Under the pieces are notes generated by a model. The model did no database searches, was not told where the DNA came from, and saw only the letters and a list, made by a program, of their open reading frames with translations. Made by a program: the position numbers and the translations under genes. Source: Lodderomyces elongisporus (taxonomy: Eukaryota; Ascomycota; Pichiomycetes; Serinales; Debaryomycetaceae). Taken from it: DNA of 64,000 bases. Positions 28,734-40,500 of the stretch are shown in pieces. The DNA is taken from positions 558,001 to 622,000 of the forward strand of contig NC_083674.1 in NCBI RefSeq assembly GCF_030384665.1. The letters are read 5' to 3'. Within the stretch, counting starts at the first letter, position 1, and each line of letters starts with the position of its first letter.

Positions 28734-30620
28734 TTAAACTAAAGAGTATTCATTTATTAACTTGCACTTTTCCCTCTTATTTCCCTGTTCATCACTACCA
28801 GCTCTCAAAGATGAATATGCAATAGAACCTCTTCTATGCTTTGGAGGTATTTGATACTGATAGAATAAACCAGAAGCATAAGATGCAACAAATATCGAAT
28901 CTGCGCTAAATCCAATACTGTACTTGTTTGAATCTTTTTGTTTGTTCTGATGCATTACTGTTGGGTATTTCGAACAGTTTTCCTCAAGATTATTACTTTG
29001 CGACTGCTCTGGAACCCTAATGTACGCATATGATCTTCTAGGTGGTTCCCATATCAAATTGTCTAGATAATCTCGATATGGAATTTTCTTCAAAATTGAA
29101 TTTGTATAATGATTATCAATAAGCTTATCTTTGGTTTTGCCAAACCATGACTTTTTCGATTTAGTCGTGGTGGTATTAAAAACAGCAGCGGTATTGACAC
29201 TATGGTCACCTTCATTTGTGTTGGGTTTAGACGTGCTGTCGGGCGGTCGCGACAAAAGTAAGTTAGCCAAACTTTCATTCAAGTCTTCCGAAGAAGACCT
29301 ATACGCCTCAGTATCGCTATGATCATGGTCACTATAATAACTATCATCGTTTCGTCGATCATTAAAGCCATGACCGCCGCTACTGTCAGTTTCTATCCCA
29401 CCATCACTTGTCAAATCAAACAAGTGGATAGTATTTGACTCTGATGCACATCCAAGAATACTTTCATCGCTACTAAAGCTCATTGATTTTATCTTTGACA
29501 CATTATGGCCACGTCGCAAATTCTTCACCAGCTCTATTCGGTGCCTATTTCCGTCTTTTTCTCCTCTAATTTCTGTACTCCCTCCTTCTTCTTGTTCTTC
29601 CATTTGAAATACTCTCACAATCGTGCCTTTTATAGACGCAGTAGCAATTTTTCGGTCCTTATGTGAGATGGTAATTTTTGCAATTGAAGAATCATGAGCT
29701 TTAAATATGATGATGGGTTCAAGTTTTATGGTGTCATAGACCAACACCCACCCATTCCCATCTTTGCGCAAGTCTTTTAAAGTTATAGGCCTCTTGGCTG
29801 TAAAATCTTTATTTTGTGAGTTTTTAGGAGTTATTGCAAGATACTTTTGAAGGCAATACCCTGTATCCTTCTCGCTGGAATCAGTATCCTTTGATTGATG
29901 TTTCGCTGACTTTGAGCTTCGCTCCGTTTGTTGCCCGCTTTCATTATCTCCTTCCCAAATTTCTCCTTTGTCCTTCAAAATTTGTTCATTGACCAGGCTT
30001 AATGGAAGAACCAACCAGGAGTCATCCCGAACACTTAAATCTCCAACAAAGCTACCGGACCGAACTGCTTCCTCTTTTTGTAAAAACAACACTTTTAGCA
30101 ACTTTATACAACTCAAGTCATAAATATGAACCTCTCCGTTTACTAGCATTACTAAAAGCCGCCTTCTGTTTAGCTTGACATCAACAATGCTCGAAATGAA
30201 TTTAAGATCCATGATCTTGAGGTTCTGTTTGAGATTATAAACGGTAAGAATGCAATTATCGTTTCCCTTTGGAACAATAATAGTCAACGATGTTGAAAAA
30301 AGCATTTTTAGTAGTAGTGTTGGCAGATGAGTTTGATCTACATTGTTGTTGTCACTTTTTGCAGTTGCAGTGTCTCTAGTTTGGTCTTGTTCCCCTTCAT
30401 GTTCTTCTCGGTTTTCAGCTTCTATTCCAGCTCCTATAGAATCCTTATCTGCACTTGAGAATGGATCTGCGTCTAAAGAATTTGATAGTGATCTCTTTAA
30501 AGGTGCATCTTGTGATGAATATATCCTTCCGAAAGGTTCACAGTTGAAGATCATATGACCTTCATCCGTGGAGACTGAAATAGAGGAATTGTCTGTATTA
30601 AAAGATAAATCATTAATCAT
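28734..30620 (-). CDS. ATG21: PROPPIN Atg21-like, phosphoinositide-binding beta-propeller
   Basis: PROPPINs are seven-bladed beta-propellers that bind PtdIns3P/PtdIns(3,5)P2. Atg21 organises the Atg8 lipidation machinery in the Cvt pathway and selective autophagy. The 628-residue product has the N-terminal block MINDLSFNTDNSSISVSTDEG and then IFNCEPFGRIY, the conserved MLFSTSLTIIV and the IYDLSCIKLLKVL blade. The phosphoinositide-binding L/FRRG motif appears as LRRG within VKNLRRGHN. Charged Ser/Asp-rich inserts in several loops (for example after blade 1 and before the C-terminal region) make it longer than S. cerevisiae Atg21 (496). N-terminal blocks match Atg21 better than Atg18 or Hsv2, but paralogue identity is inference. 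Confidence 0.82.
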   Translation of the reverse strand: MINDLSFNTDNSSISVSTDEGHMIFNCEPFGRIYSSQDAPLKRSLSNSLDADPFSSADKDSIGAGIEAENREEHEGEQDQTRDTATAKSDNNNVDQTHLPTLLLKMLFSTSLTIIVPKGNDNCILTVYNLKQNLKIMDLKFISSIVDVKLNRRRLLVMLVNGEVHIYDLSCIKLLKVLFLQKEEAVRSGSFVGDLSVRDDSWLVLPLSLVNEQILKDKGEIWEGDNESGQQTERSSKSAKHQSKDTDSSEKDTGYCLQKYLAITPKNSQNKDFTAKRPITLKDLRKDGNGWVLVYDTIKLEPIIIFKAHDSSIAKITISHKDRKIATASIKGTIVRVFQMEEQEEGGSTEIRGEKDGNRHRIELVKNLRRGHNVSKIKSMSFSSDESILGCASESNTIHLFDLTSDGGIETDSSGGHGFNDRRNDDSYYSDHDHSDTEAYRSSSEDLNESLANLLLSRPPDSTSKPNTNEGDHSVNTAAVFNTTTTKSKKSWFGKTKDKLIDNHYTNSILKKIPYRDYLDNLIWEPPRRSYAYIRVPEQSQSNNLEENCSKYPTVMHQNKQKDSNKYSIGFSADSIFVASYASGLFYQYQIPPKHRRGSIAYSSLRAGSDEQGNKREKCKLINEYSLV

Positions 30621-31012
30621 CTTTCAACTCATTGCTTGTGCTGCTGCTCTTACTATTATTATTATTATTATTGTTGCTGTTGCTGCTGCTGCTGCTGCCG
30701 TTTTTCTATTAGGATTCCCCCCTCCCTTTACCAAAGAGATATGATTAAATGACAATTGGTCAAAGCAAAAGCAAGCAATCTATGTTTGTTCTTTCTATAA
30801 CAAGTGAAGCTCTCCTTTGCCCCACGTCGTGACGCGCGCAAATTGCCTTACACTAAAATATCTATCCCGTATTCTTACAGATACACACACATACACACAC
30901 ACATATATATATATATATATACTCACAAATTGCTACAAAAAAGAAAAAAAACGGAAAAGAATCAAGAAAACATATGAAAATGAACTAGCCTTTTGAAAAC
31001 TTTTCACAACTC
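30621..31012. other. intergenic: ATG21 promoter and SEC62 3' flank
   Basis: 392 bp with ATT then GCT triplet repeats at 30654-30700 within the ATG21 leader, a GC-rich patch (CACGTCGTGACGCGCGC) near 30822-30839 that may hold an upstream activating site, and CA/AT dinucleotide repeats at 30881-30921. Confidence 0.6.
30654..30700. repeat. ATT/GCT triplet repeats in ATG21 leader
   Basis: An ATT run passes directly into a TGT/GCT run, 34-80 nt upstream of the ATG21 start. Confidence 0.9.
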
Positions 31013-31942
31013 TTACTCTGCTACTTCTTCAACTGTGACTTTTCTTCTGTTAACATTTCCATTAGCTGCAGTCTCAACTCCAGTAGCCGCTTCTTTTTCT
31101 TTCTTTGTCAACACGTGCTCAATCTTTTCGTCCTCTCCAGCACCTGCCCCTGCCCCTGCTCCTGCTCCTTCGGCATCTGTTTTCTTATTCTTTTTGGTCT
31201 TTTTTCCCTTTCTCTTCTTTTGCTTGGGCTCTTCCCATCCATATAATGGCTTGAAACTTTCAATAACCCCACAATCTTCAAACAAGTTTGGAAACAACCA
31301 GAACGGCTTGGGGAACGCTACAAGCGATATAATATATATGATTAACCTAACAATCGCCGTGGCAAAAAATAATCCAATAAGACCCAATGCACCCATAGAC
31401 AAATACCACACACCTCTTCTCATGAATGTTGGCCAAAGTGGGAACAATATCACGGCAAAAACACCCGCAATGGCCAAGATACTATATAATAGGATAAATG
31501 GGTTGGGTTTAGTATAAAGCCATCCAAAATATGAGTTTGGGTCAATCACTGCTTTTTCTGCTTTCTTCAATGTGGGCTTTTCTCTATTTGGTTTCCATCC
31601 CTTAATTGCCTTCACTTCGGCATAGTGTAATTTCGTTACAGGTAAAATCAATTGATTTTGAATCAATAGTATAAAGATTCTTTGCACTTCTTGGGCATTG
31701 GAAATAGGTGGCAATCCATTCTTGGGATTTTGCTGTCTAGACTTGTAATCGTCGCTGAGCAATGCCCTTTCAAAACGTTTGTATTTGAAGAAATCTAAGT
31801 CATTTGTGTTATCTAGTAATCCTGTCCTTTGTTTCAAAATGGAGTTTTTGAAAAGAAAATTTGCAATCCTCGTTGCCACTGGTGATCTCTGACCAGTGGT
31901 TTGGATTTGAAATTGCCCGTTTGCCGGTGCTGGGGTAGCCAT
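31013..31942 (-). CDS. SEC62: Sec62, ER post-translational translocon subunit
   Basis: Component of the Sec63 complex that feeds proteins post-translationally into the Sec61 channel of the ER. From the ATG at 31942 the product has 309 residues (S. cerevisiae Sec62 has 274). The cytosolic N-terminus includes DFFKYKRFERALLSDDYKS. Two hydrophobic segments follow (about residues 146-170 and 178-208) flanking the short lumenal stretch with MRRG. The conserved C-terminal FWLFPNLFEDCGVIESFKPLYGW is present. The tail is Lys-rich and then carries an (Ala-Gly) repeat and acidic sequence, unlike S. cerevisiae. One TTG codon upstream of the ATG is in frame, but ATG is preferred. Confidence 0.96.
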   Translation of the reverse strand: MATPAPANGQFQIQTTGQRSPVATRIANFLFKNSILKQRTGLLDNTNDLDFFKYKRFERALLSDDYKSRQQNPKNGLPPISNAQEVQRIFILLIQNQLILPVTKLHYAEVKAIKGWKPNREKPTLKKAEKAVIDPNSYFGWLYTKPNPFILLYSILAIAGVFAVILFPLWPTFMRRGVWYLSMGALGLIGLFFATAIVRLIIYIISLVAFPKPFWLFPNLFEDCGVIESFKPLYGWEEPKQKKRKGKKTKKNKKTDAEGAGAGAGAGAGEDEKIEHVLTKKEKEAATGVETAANGNVNRRKVTVEEVAE

Positions 31943-32659
31943 TGTTGACAATTATCTAAGTATTTGGGGTTGAGTAATATATTCGAAATGAACCTGCGTT
32001 TTAATTATTCAGTTTTAATTTTTTTTCCTTTAGCATTACATTTTTTTGGTGATTTTGTCGTCATTTTGTTGTTTTATTTTTTTTTTTTGGTATTTCTTTA
32101 AATTTTTTAAATTTTTTCCGTCACAACTATTTTAATACGTGTCGCATTCAGCACATATAATAGAGCTTCAAAACAAGACAAATGCATGGGAAAATACTTA
32201 GCAATATATATATATATATATATCAAGATGGTGGTAAAGAAAGAACAATCACTACAAACCAAATAAATTAACAGTTAAAATTATAAACCCTTCGTTGCTT
32301 TAGTAGAAACTAAAAATAACTCTAGTACCATAAAAAAATCTAAAATTTCAAAAGTGACTGCAGTTACCTAGCTATCGGGAGTTTGTCAAATCAAGCAACA
32401 AATTGATGACTAGAGTTCCATTATGTAAGGTCCCATGCATCGGATTTTGCCAATCAATTATGTCATTACACGTGTAAGTAATGGACTGGTATGTGTTGAT
32501 ACATGAACCAATTACACTAGAAACTCTTCTTCCCACCTGGATCGAATGGAATAAAAAGACCAACTCGACCCGGCGCTGATAATGTAACTAGTACACCATT
32601 TTCAATGCTAGGTGATGCATATGCAAAATACTCATTTCCCTTCACTGGCAATTTTTTTT
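31943..32659. other. intergenic: SEC62 promoter and RLI1 3' flank
   Basis: 717 bp with poly(T) runs near 32017-32115 and an (AT)n run at 32204-32222. A minus-strand open frame at 32372-32563 lacks an ATG at its start and shows no family resemblance. Confidence 0.6.
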
Positions 32660-34522
32660 TTACAACTCGGTATTTTCCAAGAAGAAATAGTTACCAGACA
32701 ACTTCTGCTCCTTATCCATTTGAGAGTCCAACTTGTTGATTCTTGGTCTGTACGAATTTGGATCTCTTCTAAAAGTAACATTCAAATTCTTCAAGAATCT
32801 ATTACAACCAGTTAACAATGATTCGGGTGATCTGGCCACTGCGTGTCTAGAGGGTTGACCTTCGAAAACAATGACTCTGTCTGCCAAGTATGTAGCCATG
32901 ATGAAATCGTGCTCAACAATAAATGCAGTCTTCTTGGCATGCAAGATGAATCTTCTAATAACCTTGGAACAGATAATACGTTGCTCAGAGTCCAAGTAAG
33001 CTGAAGGCTCATCAATCAAGTACAAGTCGGCAGGGATACCCAAGGCCAACACAATGGCAACTCTTTGCAACTCACCACCAGACAAGGTTTGGACTTCTTG
33101 GTCGATGATATCCTCAATCTTCAATGGTTTAACAACATCGGTTTGAAATTGTGGATGCAAGAATGAAGCTCTAATCTTTTTGAAAAACAATTGTCTAACT
33201 GTACCCGTGAACTTTGGTGCAATCTTTTGTGGCTTCATTGAAACATTCAATTTGGGGATTTCTTTACCGCCATCGGCAGGAATTGCGCCAGCCAACAACT
33301 TACAAAATGTGGTCTTACCTGTACCGTTTTCTCCCATCATAACCAAGATCTCGGAGTTTGTAAAGTCACCGGCTTCGACATCCAACTTGAAATCACCTTG
33401 GGTTTTCAGCATAGAGGGGTATGCCAATGAGTTTGACTTGTCCAAAATCAAGTCGTCGGCAGCATCGGCTAATCTAAATTGCAATGATTCGGTTCTAAAT
33501 CTCATATTCTCTGTTGGAATGTGACCATCCAAAAAGATGTTGATACCTTCTCTCACTGAGGATGGCAATGTAACAACACCATAAACCGATGGGGCACCAT
33601 AAATGATACAGATAAAGTCGGACAAATAATCCAACACAGACAAATCGTGCTCGACACAGATGATGTAGGTGGTGGCAGACAACAAGGATCTGATAATCTC
33701 TGCAGCTCTCAATCTTTGCTTAACATCCAAGTACGAAGAGGGTTCATCAAACATATAAACGTTGGCATCTTGAACACAGGTCATACCAAGAGCAAATCTT
33801 TGCAACTCACCACCAGATAAGTTCTCAACTTCTCTATTCAACACGTGTTTCAATTCCAACACTTTCAAGATGTAATCAAATGCATCTTTTCTCTCATTCT
33901 TGGACTCCAAAATTGCGCCAACTTCTTTGACTTTGGACTTGGCCAAGGCACGTGGGATGTTGTCAACGTATTGAGGCTTGATAATGGCCTTGATGTCGTC
34001 CTCTAAAACTTTGGTGAAGTAGTTTTGCAACTCTGAGCCTCTAAAATGCTTCAAAATCTCTTCCCAGTCTGGTGGATCCTCATATCTTCCCAAGTTGGGT
34101 TTCTGCTTACCAGCCAAAATCTTCAATGCGGTAGACTTACCAATACCGTTGGTACCGACCAAACCCAATACTTGACCTGGTCTTGGTGTAGGTAATCTGT
34201 GCAACTTGAATGAATTTGCCGAGTATCTATGAGTAGTTTCTCCTTCCAAATTAGTAGGCAAGTTGATAATTGTTATGGCGTCAAACGGACATTTCTTGAC
34301 ACAGATACCACAACCTATACACAAAGTTTCCGAAATAAATGCAATCTTTGAAGCTGGAGTAACTTCAATACACAATTTCCCTGTCTTCACAACGGGACAA
34401 CTCTTTCTGCACTCTTGCTTACACTTTTTGGGCTTACATCTGTCTGGTGAGATTATAGCGATTCTCTCGTTTTTGGAGCTGGTATCTCCTCTTCCGTTCT
34501 TTATTTTCCCTTTCCCACTCAT
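32660..34522 (-). CDS. RLI1: Rli1/ABCE1 ribosome recycling ATPase
   Basis: Essential Fe-S ABC ATPase that splits ribosomes after termination and acts in pre-initiation and 60S biogenesis. The 620-residue product has the N-terminal iron-sulfur domain with eight Cys in two clusters ([14 protein letters not shown] and [11 protein letters not shown]), then two nucleotide-binding domains: Walker [10 protein letters not shown] and GENGTGKTT, signature LSGGELQR in both, Walker [11 protein letters not shown] and [10 protein letters not shown]. The hinge regions and the C-terminal block are conserved. Length and motif order are those of ABCE1 everywhere. It is divergent from CHD1, with 3 kb between the starts. 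Confidence 0.98.
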   Translation of the reverse strand: MSGKGKIKNGRGDTSSKNERIAIISPDRCKPKKCKQECRKSCPVVKTGKLCIEVTPASKIAFISETLCIGCGICVKKCPFDAITIINLPTNLEGETTHRYSANSFKLHRLPTPRPGQVLGLVGTNGIGKSTALKILAGKQKPNLGRYEDPPDWEEILKHFRGSELQNYFTKVLEDDIKAIIKPQYVDNIPRALAKSKVKEVGAILESKNERKDAFDYILKVLELKHVLNREVENLSGGELQRFALGMTCVQDANVYMFDEPSSYLDVKQRLRAAEIIRSLLSATTYIICVEHDLSVLDYLSDFICIIYGAPSVYGVVTLPSSVREGINIFLDGHIPTENMRFRTESLQFRLADAADDLILDKSNSLAYPSMLKTQGDFKLDVEAGDFTNSEILVMMGENGTGKTTFCKLLAGAIPADGGKEIPKLNVSMKPQKIAPKFTGTVRQLFFKKIRASFLHPQFQTDVVKPLKIEDIIDQEVQTLSGGELQRVAIVLALGIPADLYLIDEPSAYLDSEQRIICSKVIRRFILHAKKTAFIVEHDFIMATYLADRVIVFEGQPSRHAVARSPESLLTGCNRFLKNLNVTFRRDPNSYRPRINKLDSQMDKEQKLSGNYFFLENTEL

Positions 34523-37504
34523 TTACAATTAATTCACTGTGTTTTTTTATTGGTCTTAACTAGTGGTAAGTTGGTTGAATTTCTAAAATGTGGTGTAAAT
34601 TGTCAATGTCAATGTATATGTATGTGTGTGTGATTTTTTTTTTTTTTCTTTTTCCAACTATGTTATTTTTACCAGATGAGAGTATTTGAAATTTTTTTTA
34701 ATTTTTTTTTTGTTTTTTGGTTTCTAGCTCTATATTGTTATAGAAAAAAAAAAAGTTAAACAGCTATCTGCTTTTGTGTAAACAATGTCTCTTCAGTATA
34801 GTAAGTGTTGTATGTAGTCGTTTTTTTAAGAGAAGAGCGTGTACTTTTGCTCAGCTTTTGTTACGTACAAATAGATTAAAGACAAAACAATACTAACAAA
34901 GGTTGTAAACGGAGAGAATCACTGCGAGCGAGCGAGTGAAGAAAAAAAGGGAAAAAAAAATGTGTGCATTACAAACCATACAGTTCCTATTGGATAGGAT
35001 TTTATTTTGAAAGCGAAACAACATTTTGAGCTGTTCTTCTGAATACTCTTTTTTTTTATATAATTTTCCTTGAACAAAAGAAAGAAAAAATTGGTTTGAT
35101 GTCATAAATGATAAACTTTAAAACTAGTTGTGGACTAAATGAAGAGTTCAAGACTGTTTTCATGAGATAAATAGAATAAAAAAAAGTGTGGTAATAATGA
35201 TTGATTTTGGAGTAGTAGAACCAGTATTTTGTATTCTTTTTGCAACCAATTTTTTTGAAAAAAATTTTAAGGTATTTGGAGGAGGAGGAATACAGCGTGA
35301 AACACACTTGTTATTTTCTTCTTTGTTTTTTTTTTCGTTACTTAAATACATTTGCTTTCATCAACCCCAGACCATATTATAAAATATGTGATTTTCAACA
35401 CCAAAAAATTCCTTTTCTTTTTTAAATCTTCCTCTTTGTTAACCCATAACAAACTCGAGAGCATGTTTGCTGGAAATGTTCCCATTATCAACTTTTCTCT
35501 TTGTTTTCTCTTCCTTTCTAATAATTCTTGGATGTACAATGCCCCTACTACATCACGTGCCTTTCCTTTTTTTTTTTATTTTTTTGCTCTCTTCTCGCAT
35601 TTAATTTAATTTTACAAATATAGGAGTGTCGTGTAAATACGTTCAAAAAAAACTTTGTAGTAGTAAAACACTATACGCATATATATGTAAATGTACTTAA
35701 CAATTACTTACTGCGACTGCTACCACGAACTTCGACTACGACACGGTCAGTGTTGTTTGTGGTTTATATCCTCCTGTGAAAAAATTTAATTAAAGAAAAA
35801 AAATAAAATTATATTTGCAAAGCGTGGTTGTGATTCCAGCAAAAAAAAAAATTTTTTTTTTTTTTTTTTTTTTTACTTGACAACTCATATCATTCTCCCT
35901 CTTTTTTTTTTTTTTTTCTTTAATTAAATTTTTTTTTCCAAAGTATTTATACTCCCCCTCCTCCCTCTTGCTCCTCCTTTTATACACGTTGTACGCAATA
36001 TAGTACTTTTTTTTATTTATTATGGACTCATGATACATTAGTTAAAGAATATCTACGTAACAAGAATAATGATTTCACAAATAAGAGCATAGCACATTTG
36101 ATTTCTTTACTGGAATCGGGTGTTGTTGGTGTTGATTCAATAGCCGAAGTCGGAGACGCCGTTGTTGCTGCTGCTGCTGCTGCTGCTGTTGTTGGTAGAG
36201 TTGTTGTTTATATCAGAAACATGAATACGTTTAATAATCTTTGATATTTAGGCACAGCTATTAATGTATCTGACAGGTACACTCATGTGCATATGTGTGA
36301 CTAGATCAAGGGACAATCCTTTAGAGGATGGTGGAGATGAAAAAAAATATACAAACTTACTTACACTTTACCATATAAGGTATACCAATTCTACTCACTG
36401 AAATCATTGGTTGCAAAATACCCCAAATTTTGGCTGCAAAATGGAGTTGGCAATAGTTGCCCTATAGTATACCAATGCAATCTTGTACTACAGCACATGG
36501 ACAACAACCTACAATTGCTTAAATAAACAAAGGATGCCATAGGACTAACGTTGGTTCACTCTACTTGTACACTTGTTGGTTGTGTCGGACGGTGTCGTTG
36601 ACTCAGAAACTAGGAAAACTTTTTATGAACTTGAATAGCACCTGCAATATTGTTGATCCAAATGGTCCTTGTCTATTGGTGCTTGGACAATAAACATATA
36701 GATTTATAAATTTATATAGATACATAAATTTATTATCAGTCCAAACATGAAACAAGAAAGCATTACTCAATGCTGTTACAACTATGTCAAATGATTGCCT
36801 AGAGATGGCGATCAAAGACATCTCGACCGCTTCTCACTCATATACTTTTGCTCCTTAAATCCTTATAATATCAATCTCTTCCCACTACAAAGTATCACCT
36901 TTTTTTTTTTTCCCTCTATAATCCGGGAAATTGTTGTCGTTGACTTAAATTTTTCCCACTTACTTTTACCTACCTATAATATTAGCAGACCACGAAAATT
37001 AAAACCAAACATTCCAAAGAACATATTCATACACTGATACACACACACATATATATATATACAAATAAAGAGTCTTGAATTTTTTTTGACTTGTCTCATT
37101 ACTATCAGTCAGATACAAAAGCAAAAATTGTTTCCAACATACAAACCACTAGAAGAGGTACAACATTTCTAATTCCTCTTTCTCCGAAAACACCAATCAC
37201 TTTTTTTCCACAACTTATTAATACTACATTCTCAAAACAATTAGTCACTTGATTTAAAAACAACACTGTTTTTAACGTGCAAGTATCTTGGATCCAATAC
37301 CTTTGGTTGAATATCTTTATAATTGCAGAACCAATATTGTAAAAATACAAGGTTTGTTTCCATTGTTTATTTTTTTTAATTTTCTAATTTTTTTTTTTAA
37401 TTATTCTTGGACTTTATTGAATCATATTGAATCATATTGTTCTAGCTTCATTAGGAGAATTACCCGCTGAATCGATCAGTAATCAAATTTTAAACACACG
37501 AAAT
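34523..37504. other. 3 kb divergent intergenic between RLI1 and CHD1
   Basis: The largest gene-free stretch in the window. It includes poly(A/T) blocks (especially 35845-35935), a TCACGTG E-box-like site near 35550, a TGC triplet repeat at 36161-36192, and a more mixed-composition segment at about 36240-36660. On the minus strand an ATG-initiated 49-codon frame spans 36540-36391, with no recognisable similarity. I see no tRNA, snRNA or snoRNA signature I can defend, but an unannotated non-coding RNA is possible. Confidence 0.5.
36161..36192. repeat. (TGC)n repeat in RLI1-CHD1 intergenic region
   Basis: About ten TGC/TGT triplets; in non-coding sequence. Confidence 0.9.
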
Positions 37505-40500
37505 ATGGTCAAGCCAATGGTGATAGAGGAAGCTTCGCTTAATCCCGAGCTATACGGTTTAAGACGGTCACATCGAGAGAGAAAGGGTCCAGCTATAGTA
37601 GAATCTGATTCTGAAACAGAGGACTTTGAGCCACGGAAGAAAAGAAAACAAGTCAATAATGATGATTATTATGATGATGATGTTGACGACGATGATGATG
37701 ATCTCGCGAATGAAGATGGAGATGAAGATCTTGGTGGTGAGGACGATTTCATAGACGATGACGATGATGACGATGACGATTTCACAATCGGTACTAAACT
37801 GAAGAAGAAACTGAGCAATAGTAAAAAGAAGAAACCCCAGCTGCATCTGCAGCGGAAGTCTGGCTCAGTTAGGTCAAGGAAGAAAAAGAAGACATCACTG
37901 TCAACTTTAAAGTCCAAGTCCAAATCATCAACTCCAGCCTACCCAATTCAAGAACTTAGATTCTCCACAAGAAATAGCAAAATTGTCAATTACAACATTG
38001 ATGATGATAACGATGATGATTTGCTTGAAAGCGATGATTATGATGAAAAAAATGGAAAAGCCAATGAAGGAGGAGAATATGACGAAGATGATGATGATGA
38101 GGAGGAGGATGCAAATGGCGATTATTATTACTATCAACAGGCCATTGAACCCGAGATTGAAAGAGGGATCGACTTTGTCATGGATCACAAATTGAACCCT
38201 GATAATGCCGAAGTGACAAATGAGCCCAAGTTAGATTACTTGTTCAAAATAAAATGGTCTGATGCATCGCATATGCATAATACATGGGAAACTTACAAGG
38301 ACCTCAAAGAGTATAAAGGTTTTAGAAAAGTTGACAATTATATCAAGCAATTTATCATTTATGACAATGAAGTACGGAACGATCCTTTAACCACGAAAGA
38401 AGATATCGAGGCTATGGATATAGAGCGAGAGCGAAGGCGCGATGAGCAAGAAGAGTATACGCACGTTGAGCGAATTGTAGATAGTCAGCGAGTTGAAAAG
38501 GATGATTCTCAGACAAGATTGGAATATTTTGTCAAGTGGAAAAGATTATATTACGACGAATGTTCTTGGGAGGATGCAGAGGAGATTGCCAAGATTGCAC
38601 CGGAACAAGTAAAGAAATTTCAACAACGACTTAATTCCAAGATCTTTCCTCACCAGTCGGCCACGTATTCAGTAGTCAATAGGCCCAAGTTTGAAAAGCT
38701 TACAAAGCAGCCTATTTTCATCAAAAATGGAGAGTTGAGAGATTTCCAATTGACAGGATTGAATTGGATGGCTTTCCTCTGGTCAAGAAACGAGAATGGT
38801 ATCTTAGCAGATGAGATGGGGTTGGGGAAAACCGTACAAACGGTTGCATTCTTATCGTGGTTGATTTTCTCAAGACGACAATATGGACCACATTTGGTAG
38901 TGGTACCATTATCGACTATACCGGCTTGGCAGGAGACCTTTGAAAAATGGGCACCAGATGTCAATTGCGTGTACTATTTGGGAAACGGTGAAGCACGTAA
39001 GACAATTAGGGAGTACGAATGGTATACCACTGGAGGCAGTGGAGGAGGTCGTAAGCCCAAATTCAATATCTTGCTTACAACATATGAATACATCTTAAAA
39101 GATAGGGCAGAGCTCGGTTCATTTAAATGGCAGTTTTTGGCAGTTGATGAAGCGCACCGTTTAAAAAATGCAGAATCGTCACTTTATGAATCACTCAAGA
39201 GCTTTAAATGTGCAAACAAATTGTTGATTACTGGTACACCATTGCAGAACAATATGAAGGAGTTGGCAGCTTTATGTGATTTTCTTATGCCCGGAAAATT
39301 CAGCATTGAGCAAGAGATTGATTTCGATACACCCGACGAAGATCAAGAGCTCTATATCAAAGACTTGCAAAAGAAAATCAATCCATTTATATTGAGGCGT
39401 TTGAAAAAAGATGTTGAAACGTCACTTCCTGGTAAAACAGAAAGAATTTTGCGTGTTGAGTTGTCGGACATACAAACTGATTACTACAAGAATATCATTA
39501 CCAAAAATTATGCTGCGTTGAATGCTGGTAACAAAGGCTCTCAAATTTCATTGCTTAATGTCATGAGTGAGTTGAAAAAGGCTTCGAATCATCCATATTT
39601 ATTTGATGGCGCTGAAGAAAGAGTACTTTCCAGAGCGGGTTCCTATAGTAGAGAAAATGTCTTGAAAGGAATGGTCATGTCGTCTGGTAAAATGGTTTTG
39701 CTTGAGCAGTTGTTAACAAGGCTCAAAAAGGAGGGCCATAGGGTATTGATTTTTTCGCAGATGGTGCGGATGTTGGATATATTGGGAGATTACATGTCAA
39801 TAAAGGGTTACGCGTTTCAAAGGTTGGATGGTGGTATACCGTCGTCACAAAGAAGAATTTCTATAGACCATTTCAATGCCCCTGACTCGAAGGATTTTGC
39901 ATTTTTGCTTTCGACAAGAGCTGGTGGATTAGGGATCAATTTGATGACTGCTGATACCGTAATCATTTTTGATTCCGACTGGAACCCTCAAGCTGACCTT
40001 CAAGCAATGGCTCGGGCACATCGTATTGGACAAAAGAATCAAGTGCTGGTTTACCGATTTGTTAGTAAGGATACCGTTGAAGAGCAGATTTTAGAAAGGG
40101 CAAGGAAAAAAATGATTCTTGAGTATGCTATTATTTCATTGGGAATCACTGACCCAAGTGCCAAGAAGAATAGCAAGGCCGAGCCTTCTGGAAGTGAGCT
40201 ATCACAGATTTTGAAATTTGGTGCTGGAACGATGTTCAAGGACAATGACAATCAACAGAAGTTGGAGAATTTGAATTTGGATGATGTCTTGAACCACGCC
40301 GAAGATCACGTCACCACACCCGACTTGGGTGAGTCGAACTTGGGATCTGAGGAGTTTTTAAAACAATTTGAAGTTACTGATTACAAGGCGGATATCGAAT
40401 GGGATGATATAATTCCTCAGGAGGAGTTGACGAAATTGAAAGATGAGGAAAAGAGGAGAGCCGACGAGCAGTTTTTGCAGCAACAGATTGCAATGTACTC

